Assembly: GCA_014281115.1 (NCBI GenBank)
Contig: JACONQ010000020.1
Location: 806,001 to 870,000 of the forward strand
DNA length: 64,000 bases
Reading direction: 5' to 3'
Source of the DNA: Laburnicola sp. R22_1
Taxonomy: Eukaryota > Ascomycota > Dothideomycetes > Pleosporales > Didymosphaeriaceae
Below, in pieces: positions 1 through 11,900 of the stretch (position 1 is its first letter; the number at the start of each line of letters is the position of its first letter). Below the pieces are notes generated by a model. It ran no database searches. It saw only the letters and a program-made list of their open reading frames with translations, and was not told the origin of the DNA. The translations under genes and the position numbers were made by a program.

Positions 1-48
1 TCCGATATGTAGTCTGTACGACTATATTTACATCGCCTAGAAGCCAGG

Positions 49-1696
49 TTAGCGTCTGCCTATGAAATGCAATGCAGGGCTCTCTGGGAACTTCTTGGAG
101 ACACTACCGTATTTGGCTTGCCAAGCAAAAAAATACAGCAGCGCCGCCAGAGGTTGCCCAACAAGGCAGAAACTGATCCAGAAAATCATGTTGCCTGCCA
201 CATCTCCGCGAATCCCCTTGACCTTCTTGAGCATGTCTGTCAGAACAATGAGCGGTATCTGGAGCATCATTCCCATGAACGCCACGCCTGATACTTGTTA
301 GCAAACGAACCATGCGTGGAACAGGAGCGCACTGACCAAGAATGTTGTGGGTAGGGATGCCAACAAGCAACTCGTGAAGGACGGCAGAGAGGAAGAACAC
401 GACAATCTGAGCGACCGCAGGGGGCACCCCTCGGCCAACAAGGGGGCTGTAGATATGGCGGCGCATGAAGTTTGTCACGGGCTTGTTCCAAGTCGTCCAG
501 TATTGCCTCACGCTGCTAACGTTCCACCAGTCGCCGTAGAATTCGCGGTCGGCAAACCTCATAATCTCGCCGAGGCCGTTCATGAAAGACTGGAACAAAG
601 CAAAGAAGCCGCATAGCCAGCAGAATAAAGACACCGTGGAGAGCTTCATTACACGCTCCACGATGGAGACAAGATCCAGACTGGCCATCTTGTCGAGTGA
701 GTTCAGTAGCAACGGTGCGGCGTATTGAGCAGATGCGATCCAGACGGCGATGCTGAGTCCGGCAACCTCAACAGCACGCATAGCGACGAATCCCCAGCGA
801 ATGCGATCGGTTCGAGGATAGGCAGGTTGGTATACAAGGGTCGGAGCCCACCAAAAATAACAGAGGTTCCCGAGCGTGATGTTCCTGGGGTATGGACAGC
901 TCGCGTAAATCTCTGGAAGCGGTACAGACTGATCTGGGTGCAAAAGAGCGTGGCGCAGATCGCGATTTGTGAATGCATACGAGCAGCACTTAAGCCAGAC
1001 TACGACAGCATGCAGCTCACAAAGCGTCCCAATGCCAGGATGGTGAATGAAATAATAAACGATGTGTGTAGAAATGAGCAGATTCAGGGAGGCGTTCACA
1101 CCATGAAGGAGGGCAACGATGGTCCATATCTTCTTGAAACTGCGCCGAGCAGCCGCCTGCTTCTCTGGGGTGTTGTGCTCCTCGCCCGCCTTTTTCATTC
1201 GCGCCACGGCGCTCTTGGCTTGTTGTGCGGCTGCGAGTTCGATGAGGTATGCGACGAAGAGGTGGCAGGGAATCAAACAGTAGAGGGCCAATCCGAACAA
1301 GACGTCTTGCCGGCTGTAGTCGTGACACGAGAGGCAGATGAGAACACCGTACTATTCATGTGAGCTACCGTTCCCAATCGGCGCGGAAGGCGTACCTTTC
1401 GGAAGTTCTCAATCATCAGTCTAAGATTGGAAACGACTGTTGGCTGTTAGGAACGCCCGCTTGGCGAGCGAGGAATGCGTACCAAGCACGAGTATCATCA
1501 GATTCCGGAAACCCACGAAGCTGGGTGCTTGGGCGCCAGGAGAGAGGCACGACATGCGACTCTCGGCGTGGGTCGCAAAGACATGGCGGTACTTGGTCTG
1601 GCGCATGCTCCTCGGCCTCGGCGAGCTGTTCACGGGAGAGTATGAATGTTTGAGCTCGGTGGCGGTCGAAGTCGCAGTATCGGCGATGGTTGCCAT
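49..1696 (-). CDS. Diacylglycerol O-acyltransferase, DGAT1 type (MBOAT family)
   Basis: Catalyses the last step of triacylglycerol synthesis in the ER membrane, acyl-CoA plus diacylglycerol. Four exons fit: 1696-1483, 1436-1396, 1351-337 and 287-49, giving 502 aa in one frame. Seen: an N-terminal SCLSPGAQAPSFVGFRNLM segment and NLRLMIENFRKYGVLI across two junctions, the family motif FYGDWWN (about residue 356), and HELLVG with the catalytic His near 411. The C-terminal GNMIFWISFCLVGQP block is closer to DGAT1 than to sterol acyltransferases (ARE1/2), although both share the FYxDWWN motif. Many hydrophobic stretches fit a multi-pass protein. The start is the first ATG before the conserved N-terminus. 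Introns are 44-49 nt. Transcribed divergently from the Pfs2 gene. Confidence 0.9.
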
Positions 1697-2219
1697 TGCG
1701 ATGAGATGAGAAGGCAGCAGCTGTGTCGGACGCGGCTGCCCAGAGGCAATGGGTGCACAGCGTGGAGATGGGGGACTAAATATGCGTGGCCCTCGCGGAA
1801 CGGGCGGAATGGTTGAAAACAGCAGCTCGGCTGACGGCTACTACGGGGCGTGAGGAGGTCCATGGTCTGTTTTCACAGGCCAAAAATGAGATGGGCTCAG
1901 AACGGAAGTGCTGAGAGCGGCGATGCGGGGCCTCTGCGCACTGCTGCTCCTGGGTGCAGCCTTGCGCATACGTCAGACGGTCGAATCAATGAATGGTCTA
2001 CCGTCTGATGCGCGCACTGCATATTGTGTGGCGGCCGTGGCTGGTGCAGGGCCGATTGCTTGCCAAGACCGATCCCAGATTCCCAGCTGCCGCACCGAAG
2101 CTCGCGACAAAGCGCGCTGTGCTTGCGTGACAACCTCGACTCCCCCGCGCGCCTCCGTCGTCGCCTACAGTCCCTTGCTGGGGCGCTGACTCTGCTCACC
2201 CTGTACGGCGCCTTCGATC
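1697..2219. promoter_or_regulatory. Divergent intergenic region, DGAT1 / PFS2
   Basis: A 523-bp space between two divergent start codons, so it should hold both promoters. Short overlapping frames here are GC-rich and show no recognisable protein. I see no convincing TATA box or known operator. Confidence 0.5.
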
Positions 2220-4238
2220 ATGGAGCGCGGGGATTATCATCAGTACGACGGCCCGCCGCGCCCGCGGCCGAAGAGTAGGTCCTTTCACTTCGTACCCCTA
2301 CATACCGCCATCTGCCCAACGGAAGCTGACCTGGCCGTTCGTGCAGGAGCCGTGACCGACTATGGCTCGACGACAGTCCAATGGATGCGCAACCGCCGAC
2401 CGCGATACAAAAATGCCCCGTACCCTGAGGTCGAGCGGCCCAGTGCCAGCTACATCGTCGACATGGAGCCCCCCGCAGCCCGCGTTACCAGCGCCGCCGA
2501 ATCCATCCCCGCGAAAGCGCTACATTCGTCCTTGAACAAGGTCAAGCACCCCGTCAATGTGGTCAAATGGACGCCGGAGGGGCGGCGCTTGCTTACTGGG
2601 TCGACAAGTGGCGAGTTTACCCTGTGGAATGGAATGGGCTTCAACTTCGAGACCATCATGCAGGCACACGAGTCTGCAATCCGGGGCGTTGCCTACACAC
2701 ATACCGACGACTGGCTTCTCTCGGCAGACCAGACGGGCATCATCAAGTACTGGCAGACCAACTTCAACAATGTCAAAGAAATCCAGGCCCACGACGAAGC
2801 GATACGCGGGCTAGCCATCGCGCCTACCGACTCCAAATTCGTCACCTGTGCCGATGACACAACGCTGAAGATTTGGGATTTTGCCTCGAGCGCAGAGGAG
2901 TCAACGTTGACGGGACACGGTTGGGAGGTGAGGACAGTCGACTGGCATCCCCAGAAAGGGCTGCTCTGCTCAGGGTCGAAGGATCACCAGGTCAAGCTAT
3001 GGGACCCGCGGACAGGCCGCTGTCTTTCGACACTACATGGACATAAGAATCCAATAGCAAAGACATTGTTCGAGCCTGTTCTCGGCAATCTTATGGCAAC
3101 CTGCGCCCGTGATCACACAGCAAGAGTATTTGACTTGCGCATGATGCGCGACGTTCTGCTGCTTCGTGGCCACGAAAAGGACGTCACCACCATGTCGTGG
3201 CATCCCTTGCACAAGAACCTGCTGTCGACGGGTGGTGTCGATGGTAGCATCTTGCATTGGCTGCTAGACGAGCAAAATCCGCCCGCAGGAGTTGCACCAA
3301 CGACATCGCCATATGATCTGGCAGACCCCCAGAATGCGCCTGCGCAGACAATATATCCCGCCCATAAAGTACAATACGCCCATGACTTTACCGTTTGGAC
3401 GCTCGACTGGCATCCGCTCGGCCACATACTCGCCTCCGGTTCAAATGACCGTGTAACCCGCTTCTGGGCACGGCCAAGACCAGGAGACACTGCATGGGTC
3501 AGTGACAGATATCACATTGGTACTTCTGCGGCAGAAGCCCAGGGTACATATGACCGCGGCCAGGGCAGACGCCAAATGCGCGACGAGGAAGAGCAAGAAG
3601 CCGAAGACGAAGCAGAGGGTCTAGTCGACCAAAAACTGCCACCCAAGAACCCCGGCGCAGCCCTACTACCTCCCGGCCTCACCCTCCCAGGCCTCAACAC
3701 ATCCCCAGACAGAACAAGCAGCATACTACCCGGCATCGGCGGCGTCCCCCCACCACCCCCAGCCGGCCACCCCATGCCCATCCCCCCGCCAAACGCAGGT
3801 TTCCCTCCTCCCCCCAGCGTCTTCAACGGCATGGACCCCCAGCGCCTCGCCCAACTCATCGCCTCAGGCGTTCTCCCTCCGCCTCCCCTCCCCACAGCCG
3901 CAAATCCAAACGGCCCACCACACCCTCCCTTCCCGCCTCCCGGCATGCCCGCCAACTTCCCCTTCCCACCCCCTCCAGGCATGAACCCCAACGGGCCGCC
4001 ACCACCCTTCCCACCCCCCGGCATGCTCCCCCCGCATTTCGCGTACCCACCCCCAAACACGAGCGTCTCTGCACCGCCAGGCCCAGAACAAGGCCCAGGA
4101 GCGAGCCACACGCCGCCTCAGAATGGCGGACCACCTGGTCTCTTCGATGCGCAGGGGAGGAGGAGGGCGCCGTTGCCGAGTCAGTCGGAGAGCTTGAAGG
4201 CGGAGATGAGGAAGGGGAATTATCGGAAGAGCAGGTAG
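2220..4238 (+). CDS. PFS2: Polyadenylation factor subunit 2 (WD40 protein of the cleavage/polyadenylation factor)
   Basis: WD40 scaffold of the pre-mRNA cleavage and polyadenylation complex (yeast Pfs2, animal WDR33). The N-terminus runs [15 protein letters not shown] then, after splicing, [20 protein letters not shown], which is typical of the family. A 72-nt intron (2275-2346, GTAGGT...TGCAG) is a multiple of three with no stop, so an unspliced reading adds 24 residues; the spliced protein is about 648 aa. Seven WD repeats lie at about residues 85-400 ([15 protein letters not shown], [24 protein letters not shown] and others). The last ~170 residues are low complexity, rich in Pro and Gly ([19 protein letters not shown]), then a basic tail. 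Convergent with eIF5. Confidence 0.93.
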   Translation: MERGDYHQYDGPPRPRPKSRSFHFVPLHTAICPTEADLAVRAGAVTDYGSTTVQWMRNRRPRYKNAPYPEVERPSASYIVDMEPPAARVTSAAESIPAKALHSSLNKVKHPVNVVKWTPEGRRLLTGSTSGEFTLWNGMGFNFETIMQAHESAIRGVAYTHTDDWLLSADQTGIIKYWQTNFNNVKEIQAHDEAIRGLAIAPTDSKFVTCADDTTLKIWDFASSAEESTLTGHGWEVRTVDWHPQKGLLCSGSKDHQVKLWDPRTGRCLSTLHGHKNPIAKTLFEPVLGNLMATCARDHTARVFDLRMMRDVLLLRGHEKDVTTMSWHPLHKNLLSTGGVDGSILHWLLDEQNPPAGVAPTTSPYDLADPQNAPAQTIYPAHKVQYAHDFTVWTLDWHPLGHILASGSNDRVTRFWARPRPGDTAWVSDRYHIGTSAAEAQGTYDRGQGRRQMRDEEEQEAEDEAEGLVDQKLPPKNPGAALLPPGLTLPGLNTSPDRTSSILPGIGGVPPPPPAGHPMPIPPPNAGFPPPPSVFNGMDPQRLAQLIASGVLPPPPLPTAANPNGPPHPPFPPPGMPANFPFPPPPGMNPNGPPPPFPPPGMLPPHFAYPPPNTSVSAPPGPEQGPGASHTPPQNGGPPGLFDAQGRRRAPLPSQSESLKAEMRKGNYRKSR

Positions 4239-5006
4239 TTTGGAGAGAGATGCTGCGAGGGCCCGTCTAGTGGGTTTTGCGAAAACGTGCCAGGAAGGGA
4301 GCGAACGAGTGGTACTTTGGCTTTGGCGTGTACGACTATGCGGGGAGGGAGGGAGGAGGTGGCGTATAGCTGGCAATGGGCGGTGCTTTGGCGTTATCGT
4401 GCTCTGTCGGTGGACTTTGGTAGCGCGGTGTAGGTTTATGGAATGGCAATATGGGAATGTAATACCCGTTTTCGGATCTTGTTGTGTAGCTTGAATTTGA
4501 TGAAGCAATCGATGGGATTCTCTCTGAATGCTTTTCGCAACAATTTTGGCCAGATAGTCTGTCTCATTTTGACGTTGCTCAAGTGTCAAAGACCTGCTTT
4601 GAGAAATGCCTTTTCGTCTCCTTGCTCGCATCATTCTACCAACACCGTCCGTACAACGGGGGTCGCCAGGAATATAAGTAAACTCAACGGCCAAGGCAAA
4701 ATCGGTATGTACAAACGTTAGCCGTCAGAATAAAAGTGCAATTGGGCAAACGTCACACATATTCAATGATACGCAAAAGCAAGGCTTTTATTTAGGTAGA
4801 GTAGAGAGGAAACTAAGCACCCCCGCCATCCATCCACAAGCAAACCATCATCCATCCACGAGTGCAGTTATCCACACGCCGTCAGGCCAACCAAGAACAA
4901 TGTGACAAACAACAAGCAAAAGCAAAAGCAGGAGCAAACAAGATCAACACCGCTCAGGCCTTGCAACAAGCCCGGTCAACATACCGAATCAAGTAGCAAG
5001 GGACGA
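4239..5006. other. Convergent 3' intergenic region
   Basis: Lies between the stops of PFS2 and eIF5 and should hold both 3' UTRs. It contains poly-purine and CAAAAGCAAAAG-like low complexity near 4910-4940. No gene seen. Confidence 0.5.
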
Positions 5007-6340
5007 TTACTCGTCATCCTCGTCTTCTTCATCGCTCTCGGCAGTGTTGAGCCACTCCATGAACTTCTCGGCAGACTTGCGGACGCTCTTGCTAACCTTG
5101 ATGTCGACATACTTCTTGCTGGCCTTGGAGCCCCAGCCCTTGAGCACCTCCTCAGATACAAGATCGTTCTCGTAGTACTTGACGAGGATAGCGGAGACGT
5201 TGGGGATGAGCTCCGGCTTCTCGATGCCGACGAAACGCTCGGTGCCGCCCAAGAAGGCCTTCTCGTGTTTCTCGGAGGTGATCATCTTCTTGAGCATCGG
5301 GGCGCGGCCATCGATCTGCTTGACAATGTTCTTGTCGAAGATGGTCTGGGCAAGCACGGTGAGCGTGCGGTGTTTGCTCTCGATGCCCAGCTCCTTCGCC
5401 TTGACGTAAACCTCAACACTTTCAAGCTTGTCGACTCCGCCCTTCTCAGCGGCAGTGTCGAGAATCCATTTGCCCAAAGCGTCGTAAGCCGAATCACCAC
5501 CCTCGCCTTCCTCAGCGTCTTCCTGGAAAGCGGCGGGGTTGATGGCAGCACGCTTCAGGTCTTCGGGAAGGACCTCAGCGCGGGATTTGACAGCATCAGC
5601 AGAGAAGTCAGTGGCCCACTGAACTTCTTTCTCATCTTCAGGTTCTTGGATCTCCATGGCGCCTTCGTTGATGCGGCGGGTAAGCTCATCATCACTGCCA
5701 GCATCGATCTCGTAGTCACCATTCTCCTCAGCATGGTCGGACGCGCTGTCACCGGGGCTGCCGCCGTTGGTGGAGGCTTCGTCGGCGTTGGCCTCGGCCT
5801 CCTTGCGGGCGCGGCGCTCAGCCTTCTTCGTAGACTTGTCCTTCTTGCCCTTCTTGGGCTGGTTTTTCAAGACGAAGGAACTTAGCTTCAAGCGCAAGTC
5901 AACCTCGGACACTTGACCGCAGGCCTTGCAGTCGAGCTTGATGCGACCGTCCTTGACTTCCATGACAGTCTCCGGGTTCTTGCACTTCTTGCAGAGAACA
6001 AATTTGGAGATGAAGCCGTCGAGGTAGTCTTGAAGCTTGCTGGCATCGTGGGCGCCGTTGATGATCCAGCGGTCGTCGGCCGGGTTCGTGTTCGTCTGTG
6101 CACCAAGCTCGAAGCCGAAGTACTTGATGACGTCTGTAACGCATTAGCCTAGCCATCTTAGTATCTGAGGCAGAAAGACTCACATGCTGGAGGGCGCTCG
6201 AGAGAGTTGGCCACACTGGTCAAGTTGGCGATGACGGTCTTGATGCCATTACCCTTGCCTTCGATCTTGGACTGGATCCGCTCCATCTTGTAGCGGTAGA
6301 AGGGGTCGGCGACATCGCGGCGGACGTTGATGGTAGCCAT
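5007..6340 (-). CDS. TIF5: Eukaryotic translation initiation factor 5 (eIF5)
   Basis: GTPase-activating protein for eIF2 in the 43S preinitiation complex. Two exons, 6340-6184 and 6133-5007, are joined across a 50-nt intron (GTGAGT...TTACAG) and give 427 aa. The N-terminus [19 protein letters not shown] carries the arginine (Arg16) equivalent to the yeast GAP residue Arg15. The zinc ribbon is visible as CKKC...CKAC (about 100-125). A charged Lys/Glu linker follows, then a C-terminal W2/HEAT domain (about 250-410) ending in the acidic-aromatic boxes FMEWL and SDEEDEDDE that bind eIF1, eIF2-beta and eIF3. Start is the first ATG of the conserved N-terminus. No odd features. Confidence 0.95.
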
Positions 6341-7627
6341 GGTTGCGGTGATGACTGGGTGGTGATGTGGGCTGGTTTATATCTGGGACAGCGAGCGGAG
6401 GGCTATAGGAGCAGCAGGAGTGCTTAGGAGGGCCGAAAGAGACATGCAGTAGATGCAGGCTCGCAGTGTGTGTAGGGCGGGTTGCGGGACGCGTGGTCGC
6501 TGAGGAGTGGGCTAGCCGTTGGTACAATGGTGTTCACTGCTCGGCTTCCGCGTCCTGCGAAATGTTTGCAGCTCGGGAGGAGGGTCGCGTCGGAAAGCGT
6601 TCCTTTGGCGCGAATACATATACCGCAGTTGAGTCGTCGACGCGGGAGGTGGGCTGAAGAGGTCTCTGGGGGTGCGGGTGGGTGGCGGTTTGTCAGGCCG
6701 CTGGCTTGCGACGCTGCAGGGCTTGGAGAGCGGTTTGCTAGAGAATAAGTGGCTTGCCCTTGCGGTCGCCGGCGGGGTGCGAATGATTTTTGAAAGCTGT
6801 GTGGAGTGAAGGGGTGCTGGAACGGTGCGAGCGGGCGTGTTGGGGGGGAAAGACAGACAGCGGGCGGCGCTCCAGTTTTTCCAGAGGCCCAGGGCCCGCG
6901 TTCGCCGAGAAATGGGAGCAACGACGGAGCGGTCCCGCGCCACGCCTGACAGCAGCAGCAATTCCATTTTCTGCTCGATTGCACGCTTCCGAGGCTGCTC
7001 TATTATCCATACGTTGCAGTCACAATCAAGACAGCTGCGCGTCGCTGGTGCAGAATCTCCTTTTTTTCTGCTGCCTCGCTGGCGGGAGCCGGCAATCACG
7101 ACGGGCACCACAAAGAAATTTTGTTTCGCGGAAATTTCGATTGTACTCGGCGGACAAATCACACTACCATGCACCGCCTTGAAGGGATTCCATTCACCAT
7201 GGCTCTGCGGTGCGCATAGACCCGCCATCTTGATTGTCTGTCCGTCAAACACCTTTTGTTATGCAACACTGTGACGTTGGTGCCGACGCCCAACTTCTGG
7301 AGTGGTGACCGCTGCCCCACCAGAATTGCGATGCCATCGGGGGCTGCAGTCAGCACGCTGACGCTGTGAAAATGTAGCCACATAGCCGGTCCAGGGTGCA
7401 TTTGTAGGACTGTCCTGTTACGGTTGCAGGATTCCCCATGTGCGGGGCAAATCCAGCCGTTCAAACTCATCGGTCACGGCCCAGGAACGAACCCACGCCA
7501 CGGTGGCGTCTGTTAGCATCTTAGTCTTTTCTGATTGACATCAATCTCCTCCCGGTGTCGACACCAGACTGTCGGACCGAGACGTGGCCGCTTCATTGGC
7601 TTCCATCCCGAGACAATTATTGCAAGG
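6341..7627. promoter_or_regulatory. Divergent intergenic region, TIF5 / THI6
   Basis: About 1.29 kb between two divergent starts. Long open frames occur on both strands (for example 6512-7252 minus) but they overlap each other in several frames, have skewed Pro/Arg/Ser composition and show no domain. Most likely promoter and 5' UTR sequence. I looked for a TPP riboswitch before the thiamine gene and found no CTGAGA/P3-like core. Confidence 0.5.
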
Positions 7628-9370
7628 ATGAAGATCCAAGTGGATTACTCTTTGTACCTGGTCACTGACTCCACCGAGGCCATTCTGGGCAACCGAAACC
7701 TCGTCGAGGTCGTCGAACAAGCTGTCATTGGAGGTACATCCCGCCCATTCATTAAATCCTCTTGATTCCCCTTTTCGTGGAGCATAAGACGTGAATAGAA
7801 TCACATTTTCTCGCTAACCACCGTGGCAGGCGTAACCATCGTACAATTCAGAGACAAAACCAGTGACACCGGCGCCCTAATCACCACTGCCAAAGCCCTC
7901 CACAAGATATGCAAACAACACAACATCTCCCTCATCATCAACGACCGAGTCGACGTCGCACTCGCAGTAGGATGCGAAGGCGTCCATCTCGGTCAAGATG
8001 ATATGGACGTCCGCTCAGCCCGTCAACTCCTGGGTGACGATAAGATAATAGGGGCTACCGTGTCTTCCATAGACGAAGCACGCACAGCCGTCGAAAGAGG
8101 TGCAGATTACCTAGGCATCGGCACGCTCTATGCTACTTCAACCAAGAAGAATACAAAAGACATCATCGGTGTGAACGGTATTCGGAAGATTCTACACTAT
8201 CTAGACACCGCCAACGAAGCTTCGAAAAAGATTAATACCGTGTGCATAGGCGGAGTCAACGCTTCCAACCTCCAGCGCGTCATGTACCAACTCCACGTAC
8301 CCTCAGGCACCTCACAGGCAAAATCCATCGACGGCGTCGCCGTCGTATCAGCCATCATCGGCGCCCAAGACGTCCACACCGCAACCAAACACCTCTCCAC
8401 CCTCGTCAAAACCCCACCACCCTTTGGCCCGCGACGCACAATCTCATCAACCCCTGGAGATTGGACCTCCCTCACTGCTCTAAAACAAACATGCCTTTCA
8501 GCCACAAAAGCAGTCCACGCCAAATCCCCCCTCTCCCACAACATGACCAACCTCGTCGTCCACAACTTCGCCGCCAGCGTCGCCCTCGCCATCGGCGCCT
8601 CCCCCATAATGTCCAACAACGGCGCCGAAGCACACGACCTCGCCCAACTTACCGGCGGCCTCGTCATAAACATGGGCACCGCCACCCCCGAAGCCCTCGA
8701 GAACTACCGCAAAGCCATCGTCGCGTACAACGCTGTCGGCGGCCCTATCGTGCTGGACCCGGTGGGTGCAGGCGCTACGTCTGCGCGGAAAGAAGCGCTT
8801 GCGTTTCTGATGGCGAGTGGGTACTTTGATCTGATCAAGGGGAATGAGCGCGAGATCATGGCTGTGGCGCGAGCTTCGGGGTTTACACTCGAAGACGTGT
8901 CTCAACAGCGCGGTGTCGACAGCGGGGACCCGCTCTTTACGCTCGAGCAGAAAGCATACATCGTATCGCGCATAGCAGCCCGCGAGGGCAATGTCGTTCT
9001 CATGACCGGGGCCACCGACGTGATATCCGACGGACATCGAACATTTGCCATCTACAATGGACATGCGTATCTAGGCATGGTAACGGGGAGTGGCTGTACA
9101 CTCGGCACCACCATCTCCGCATACATGGCCGCGTCACCTGAAGACAAGCTTTTCGCCGCGGTCGCGGGGATCCTGCACTATGAAATAGCTGCCGAGCACG
9201 CGGCGGCGAGGGGAGATGTGAAGGGACCAGGAACTTTTATTCCGGCCTTGATTGACGAGCTATACAATTGTAAAATTCAGGCCGTAGAATCGGGCACTGT
9301 ATGGATTGAAGGGCTGAAGATCGAAGCCCTCAGAGACATCCAAGATTCTGGGCTTCTGAGAGAGCTGTGA
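7628..9370 (+). CDS. THI6: Bifunctional thiamine-phosphate synthase / hydroxyethylthiazole kinase
   Basis: Fused enzyme of thiamine synthesis: the N-terminal ThiE-like half joins HMP-PP and thiazole phosphate, and the C-terminal ThiM-like half phosphorylates hydroxyethylthiazole. Exons 7628-7733 and 7830-9370 (intron 96 nt) give 548 aa. ThiE motifs: YSLYLVTDS, GGVTIVQFRDK (at the splice junction), INDRVDVALA, GVHLGQDDMD, GIGTLYATSTKK, CIGGVNASN. ThiM motifs: SHNMTNLVVHNFAA, SNNGAEAHDL, VLDPVGAGATSARKEA, GNEREIM and the catalytic VTGSGCTLGTTISAYMA. The length matches fungal Thi6. The codons around 8480-8720 are noticeably C-ending, which opens long shadow frames there. Confidence 0.95.
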
Positions 9371-9806
9371 GTATTAGACACTCGAGGTTGCGATCCTGAA
9401 TTAAGAAACGCTGAGTCACGCTTCACCCGCATAATCCGTGTATTCCCATGTAACACCACCTGTCCAAAGAACAGATTGCGTGACTCACGATTTAAATACA
9501 CTCCCCGGCTCATCCGTGCATGCACTTAACCCAAAATCACGACCCATGGTATCATATCCTTGCCGCGCCAGAATGCTCCAGGATCTGCCCAGCGCGCGGT
9601 AATCACATGTTCCCAAAAGATGTGCCGAAAACGCCCCTGTGCCCTAGGATATATGGCTACTGCACTATGAATGATATCGCTTCGCATAAACGCCGGAAAG
9701 GACAAAAGGGTATCATACTTACATGCACAGTGTGTGGAACCAACGGACCCAGCCCGACGTCGTGCCAGATAGTTGTGGTAATTCATTGTAGACCACATCC
9801 TCATGA
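9371..9806. other. Convergent 3' intergenic region
   Basis: 436 bp between the stops of THI6 and the RING/PHD gene. Expected to hold both 3' UTRs. Nothing else seen. Confidence 0.5.
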
Positions 9807-11900
9807 TTACGAGGAAGAACCGGAATCTTCGCCAACAGGCGACGCGGCGGGTTGGTTACTACCGAGCCTTTTGATGGCATTGTCGACTGCATCGTTTGCC
9901 ATCTTCTGCCACTTGTCGCGGGTATCTTGATTGGCTAGGGCGTCTGCACCGGCGTCACCCACCTGATCATACAACAACCGTGAGATATCTCGGTTGATCT
10001 CCGTATAATCCTCCTTGTTTATTTCCTTTTTTACGTAGAATGGTTTGAGGACGGCTGTGACCATTCGCTGGAGCTCTGCTTTTGTAGAATAAGATAGCGA
10101 CGACGAGCGGCTAGGAGACGAGTCCTTAGAACGTGGCGGGCTACTTAGGCCTGGTGAACGCTGACGATGCACAAGCTTCTTGCGACCTGGACGGGCCTCT
10201 TCGTCCGCAGGTGAATACGGAGAGTAGGTCGGAGAGAGCTGTTCTTGTTGCGCAGGAGAATCCGCTCGGCCAAGGTTTAGTGGAGGCGGTGTTGACATGC
10301 CATGCGGGGTAGGGTAAACGGGCGAAAGGCCAGGCGATGAGTTCTGCGGCGAGCAAGCGCGTTCGACAATGACGCGCTTGGGTTGAGGTGCAGCGATTTC
10401 GCGATCTTCAGCAAAGCGATCGACCGCTACCTCTTGAAGAATGGATTGTAAAAAACCAGGCCCGGTGGGATCTCCACCAACACTGGTAGCTGCGGGCGGG
10501 GACATCAGAGGTGCAACAGTGTTACGGCGTGCAGCAGTAGCAGAAGACTCTGCAGTATCTAAGTTTAGCCGGGTTCGAGGTCGCTTCAGCTTGCGCTTTG
10601 GCTCAGGCTCCAGGGATTCAGGGTCGGCGGGCGAGGAATCCGCCGACTTCCGCTTCCGCCGGCGATTGTTGCTTTCACCATTGGCCGGTGGTTGTCGCCC
10701 TTCCTCTTCGGCTACTTGATCGCGAGCCTTCTCAAATGCGTTCCATGCCCGTAACTCTTCTTGGGATTCGGGGTTCTTCGGCGTCTTGGGGGCTTCTCGA
10801 TGCAACGTGCGGTTGACGGGACGAGATCGATTGGCCTGGCCAGCCCGATGGGTGGTGATGTTGTCGGCAGCTGCGCGGAAGCGAGTGCCAGCGCCCATCG
10901 AACGAGCCAGCTCGAAGCGGCGCTCCCATTCCAGGTTTTCCCGTCGCTGGATCTCAGATCTGGTCTCGGATTGGTCGTCCTCTTCGAAAGGAAATTCGAT
11001 GTCGAAGTGAAGACGGTCCCAGACGCTCTGCCAGACACCGACCCATTCATCGGGAGCATTAGGCCGACGGCGAGTACGGCTTCGTCCGTTGATGTACGCA
11101 GCCGGTCCGCGCGGCGCCGAGCGATGGGTAGCCGCCTGCAACAGGGAGGGGTTTTCGATGCACCCCTGGCAATACCACGCACCCCGTGTTGGCATTCTGT
11201 CAAGACCAGCACAGAAAACATGACACAATTGTTCGCAGCTGTGACAGTACATGAGTTGGGCCGATTCCCCAAACTCATCACAGACCATGCACGCATCATA
11301 ACTCCCATCGTCCTCGAGAAGGTAGTCGTCATCCACGATCATGGATGGGTCAACGTCGGCGACCTGTTGTTTGTCTTGAACGGCGTACGAGGATAGAATT
11401 GCACCTGTAGAGCAAGTTAGCATACGGGACTACACGGCAACCCCCTCCGACAGACAAGGAGGGATACCTTAGAACATCCTGGCAAAGCCGGACGACTAGT
11501 GGTCTCTCCCGTTCTTCTTCGTAGTTTCGAGCCAAAGCAGATGGACCATGGAAAGGTATGAAGCGATAGTCCTTTGGGAGAGTTACATACCTCCAAAGCT
11601 GGCGCTGAGCTCGACCATGTTGAAGTTGGCCCGGCATATGGGGCAACTGTTCGCACGCTCAACCCATGGCTTCAGGCAATCGTTGTGCAGATTGTGTCCA
11701 CAAGGCAGAAGATGCGCGACCATTTCCTCGTCCTTTGGTGGAGGGTCCGAAGACGTGGATACGATCTGGAGAATCTTGGTAGGAGGCGCGCTATCAGCGG
11801 TATCAGCGCCATCCTCAGCCAACAATGTGTCGGTGGCGGGCACTGGGCCTTCGTCGTGGGGGACGAGGTCGCCGAGGCAGACTATACAAGTCTCGGCCAT
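9807..11900 (-). CDS. RING and PHD finger protein, PHRF1-like layout
   Basis: Exon 1 (11900-11591) encodes an N-terminal RING-H2: C-x2-C at residues 5-8, a ~55-residue acidic/Pro insert, then [15 protein letters not shown] and CPICR. Exon 2 (11404-9807) opens with a PHD finger ([28 protein letters not shown]). A long disordered middle carries basic clusters, and the C-terminal ~75 residues ([19 protein letters not shown] ... RLLYDQVGD) are helical and resemble the SRI domain that binds the phosphorylated RNA polymerase II tail. The total is 635 aa. RING, then PHD, then SRI is the order in animal PHRF1, so a nuclear ubiquitin-ligase/chromatin-reader role is inferred. The 186-nt intron is long for this window and could hide a micro-exon. 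Divergent from nothing close by. Confidence 0.85.

Noticed and set aside
725..1363. 212-codon plus-strand frame
   Set aside because: Exact antisense of the DGAT1 exon; no domain and no start context. A shadow.
3512..4111. 199-codon Gly-rich minus frame
   Set aside because: Antisense of the Pro-rich tail of Pfs2; Gly runs arise from CCN codons on the other strand.
4902..5885. 327-codon plus frame
   Set aside because: Antisense of eIF5 exon 2; hydrophobic runs come from its Lys/Glu-rich linker read backward.
6512..7252. 246-codon minus frame upstream of eIF5
   Set aside because: Several frames are open here on both strands, composition is Pro/Arg/Ser, and no motif is visible; more likely promoter.
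7300..7627. TPP riboswitch before THI6
   Set aside because: No CTGAGA core, no GATACC or matching stem; fungal TPP riboswitches sit in THI4/NMT1-type leaders, not usually THI6.
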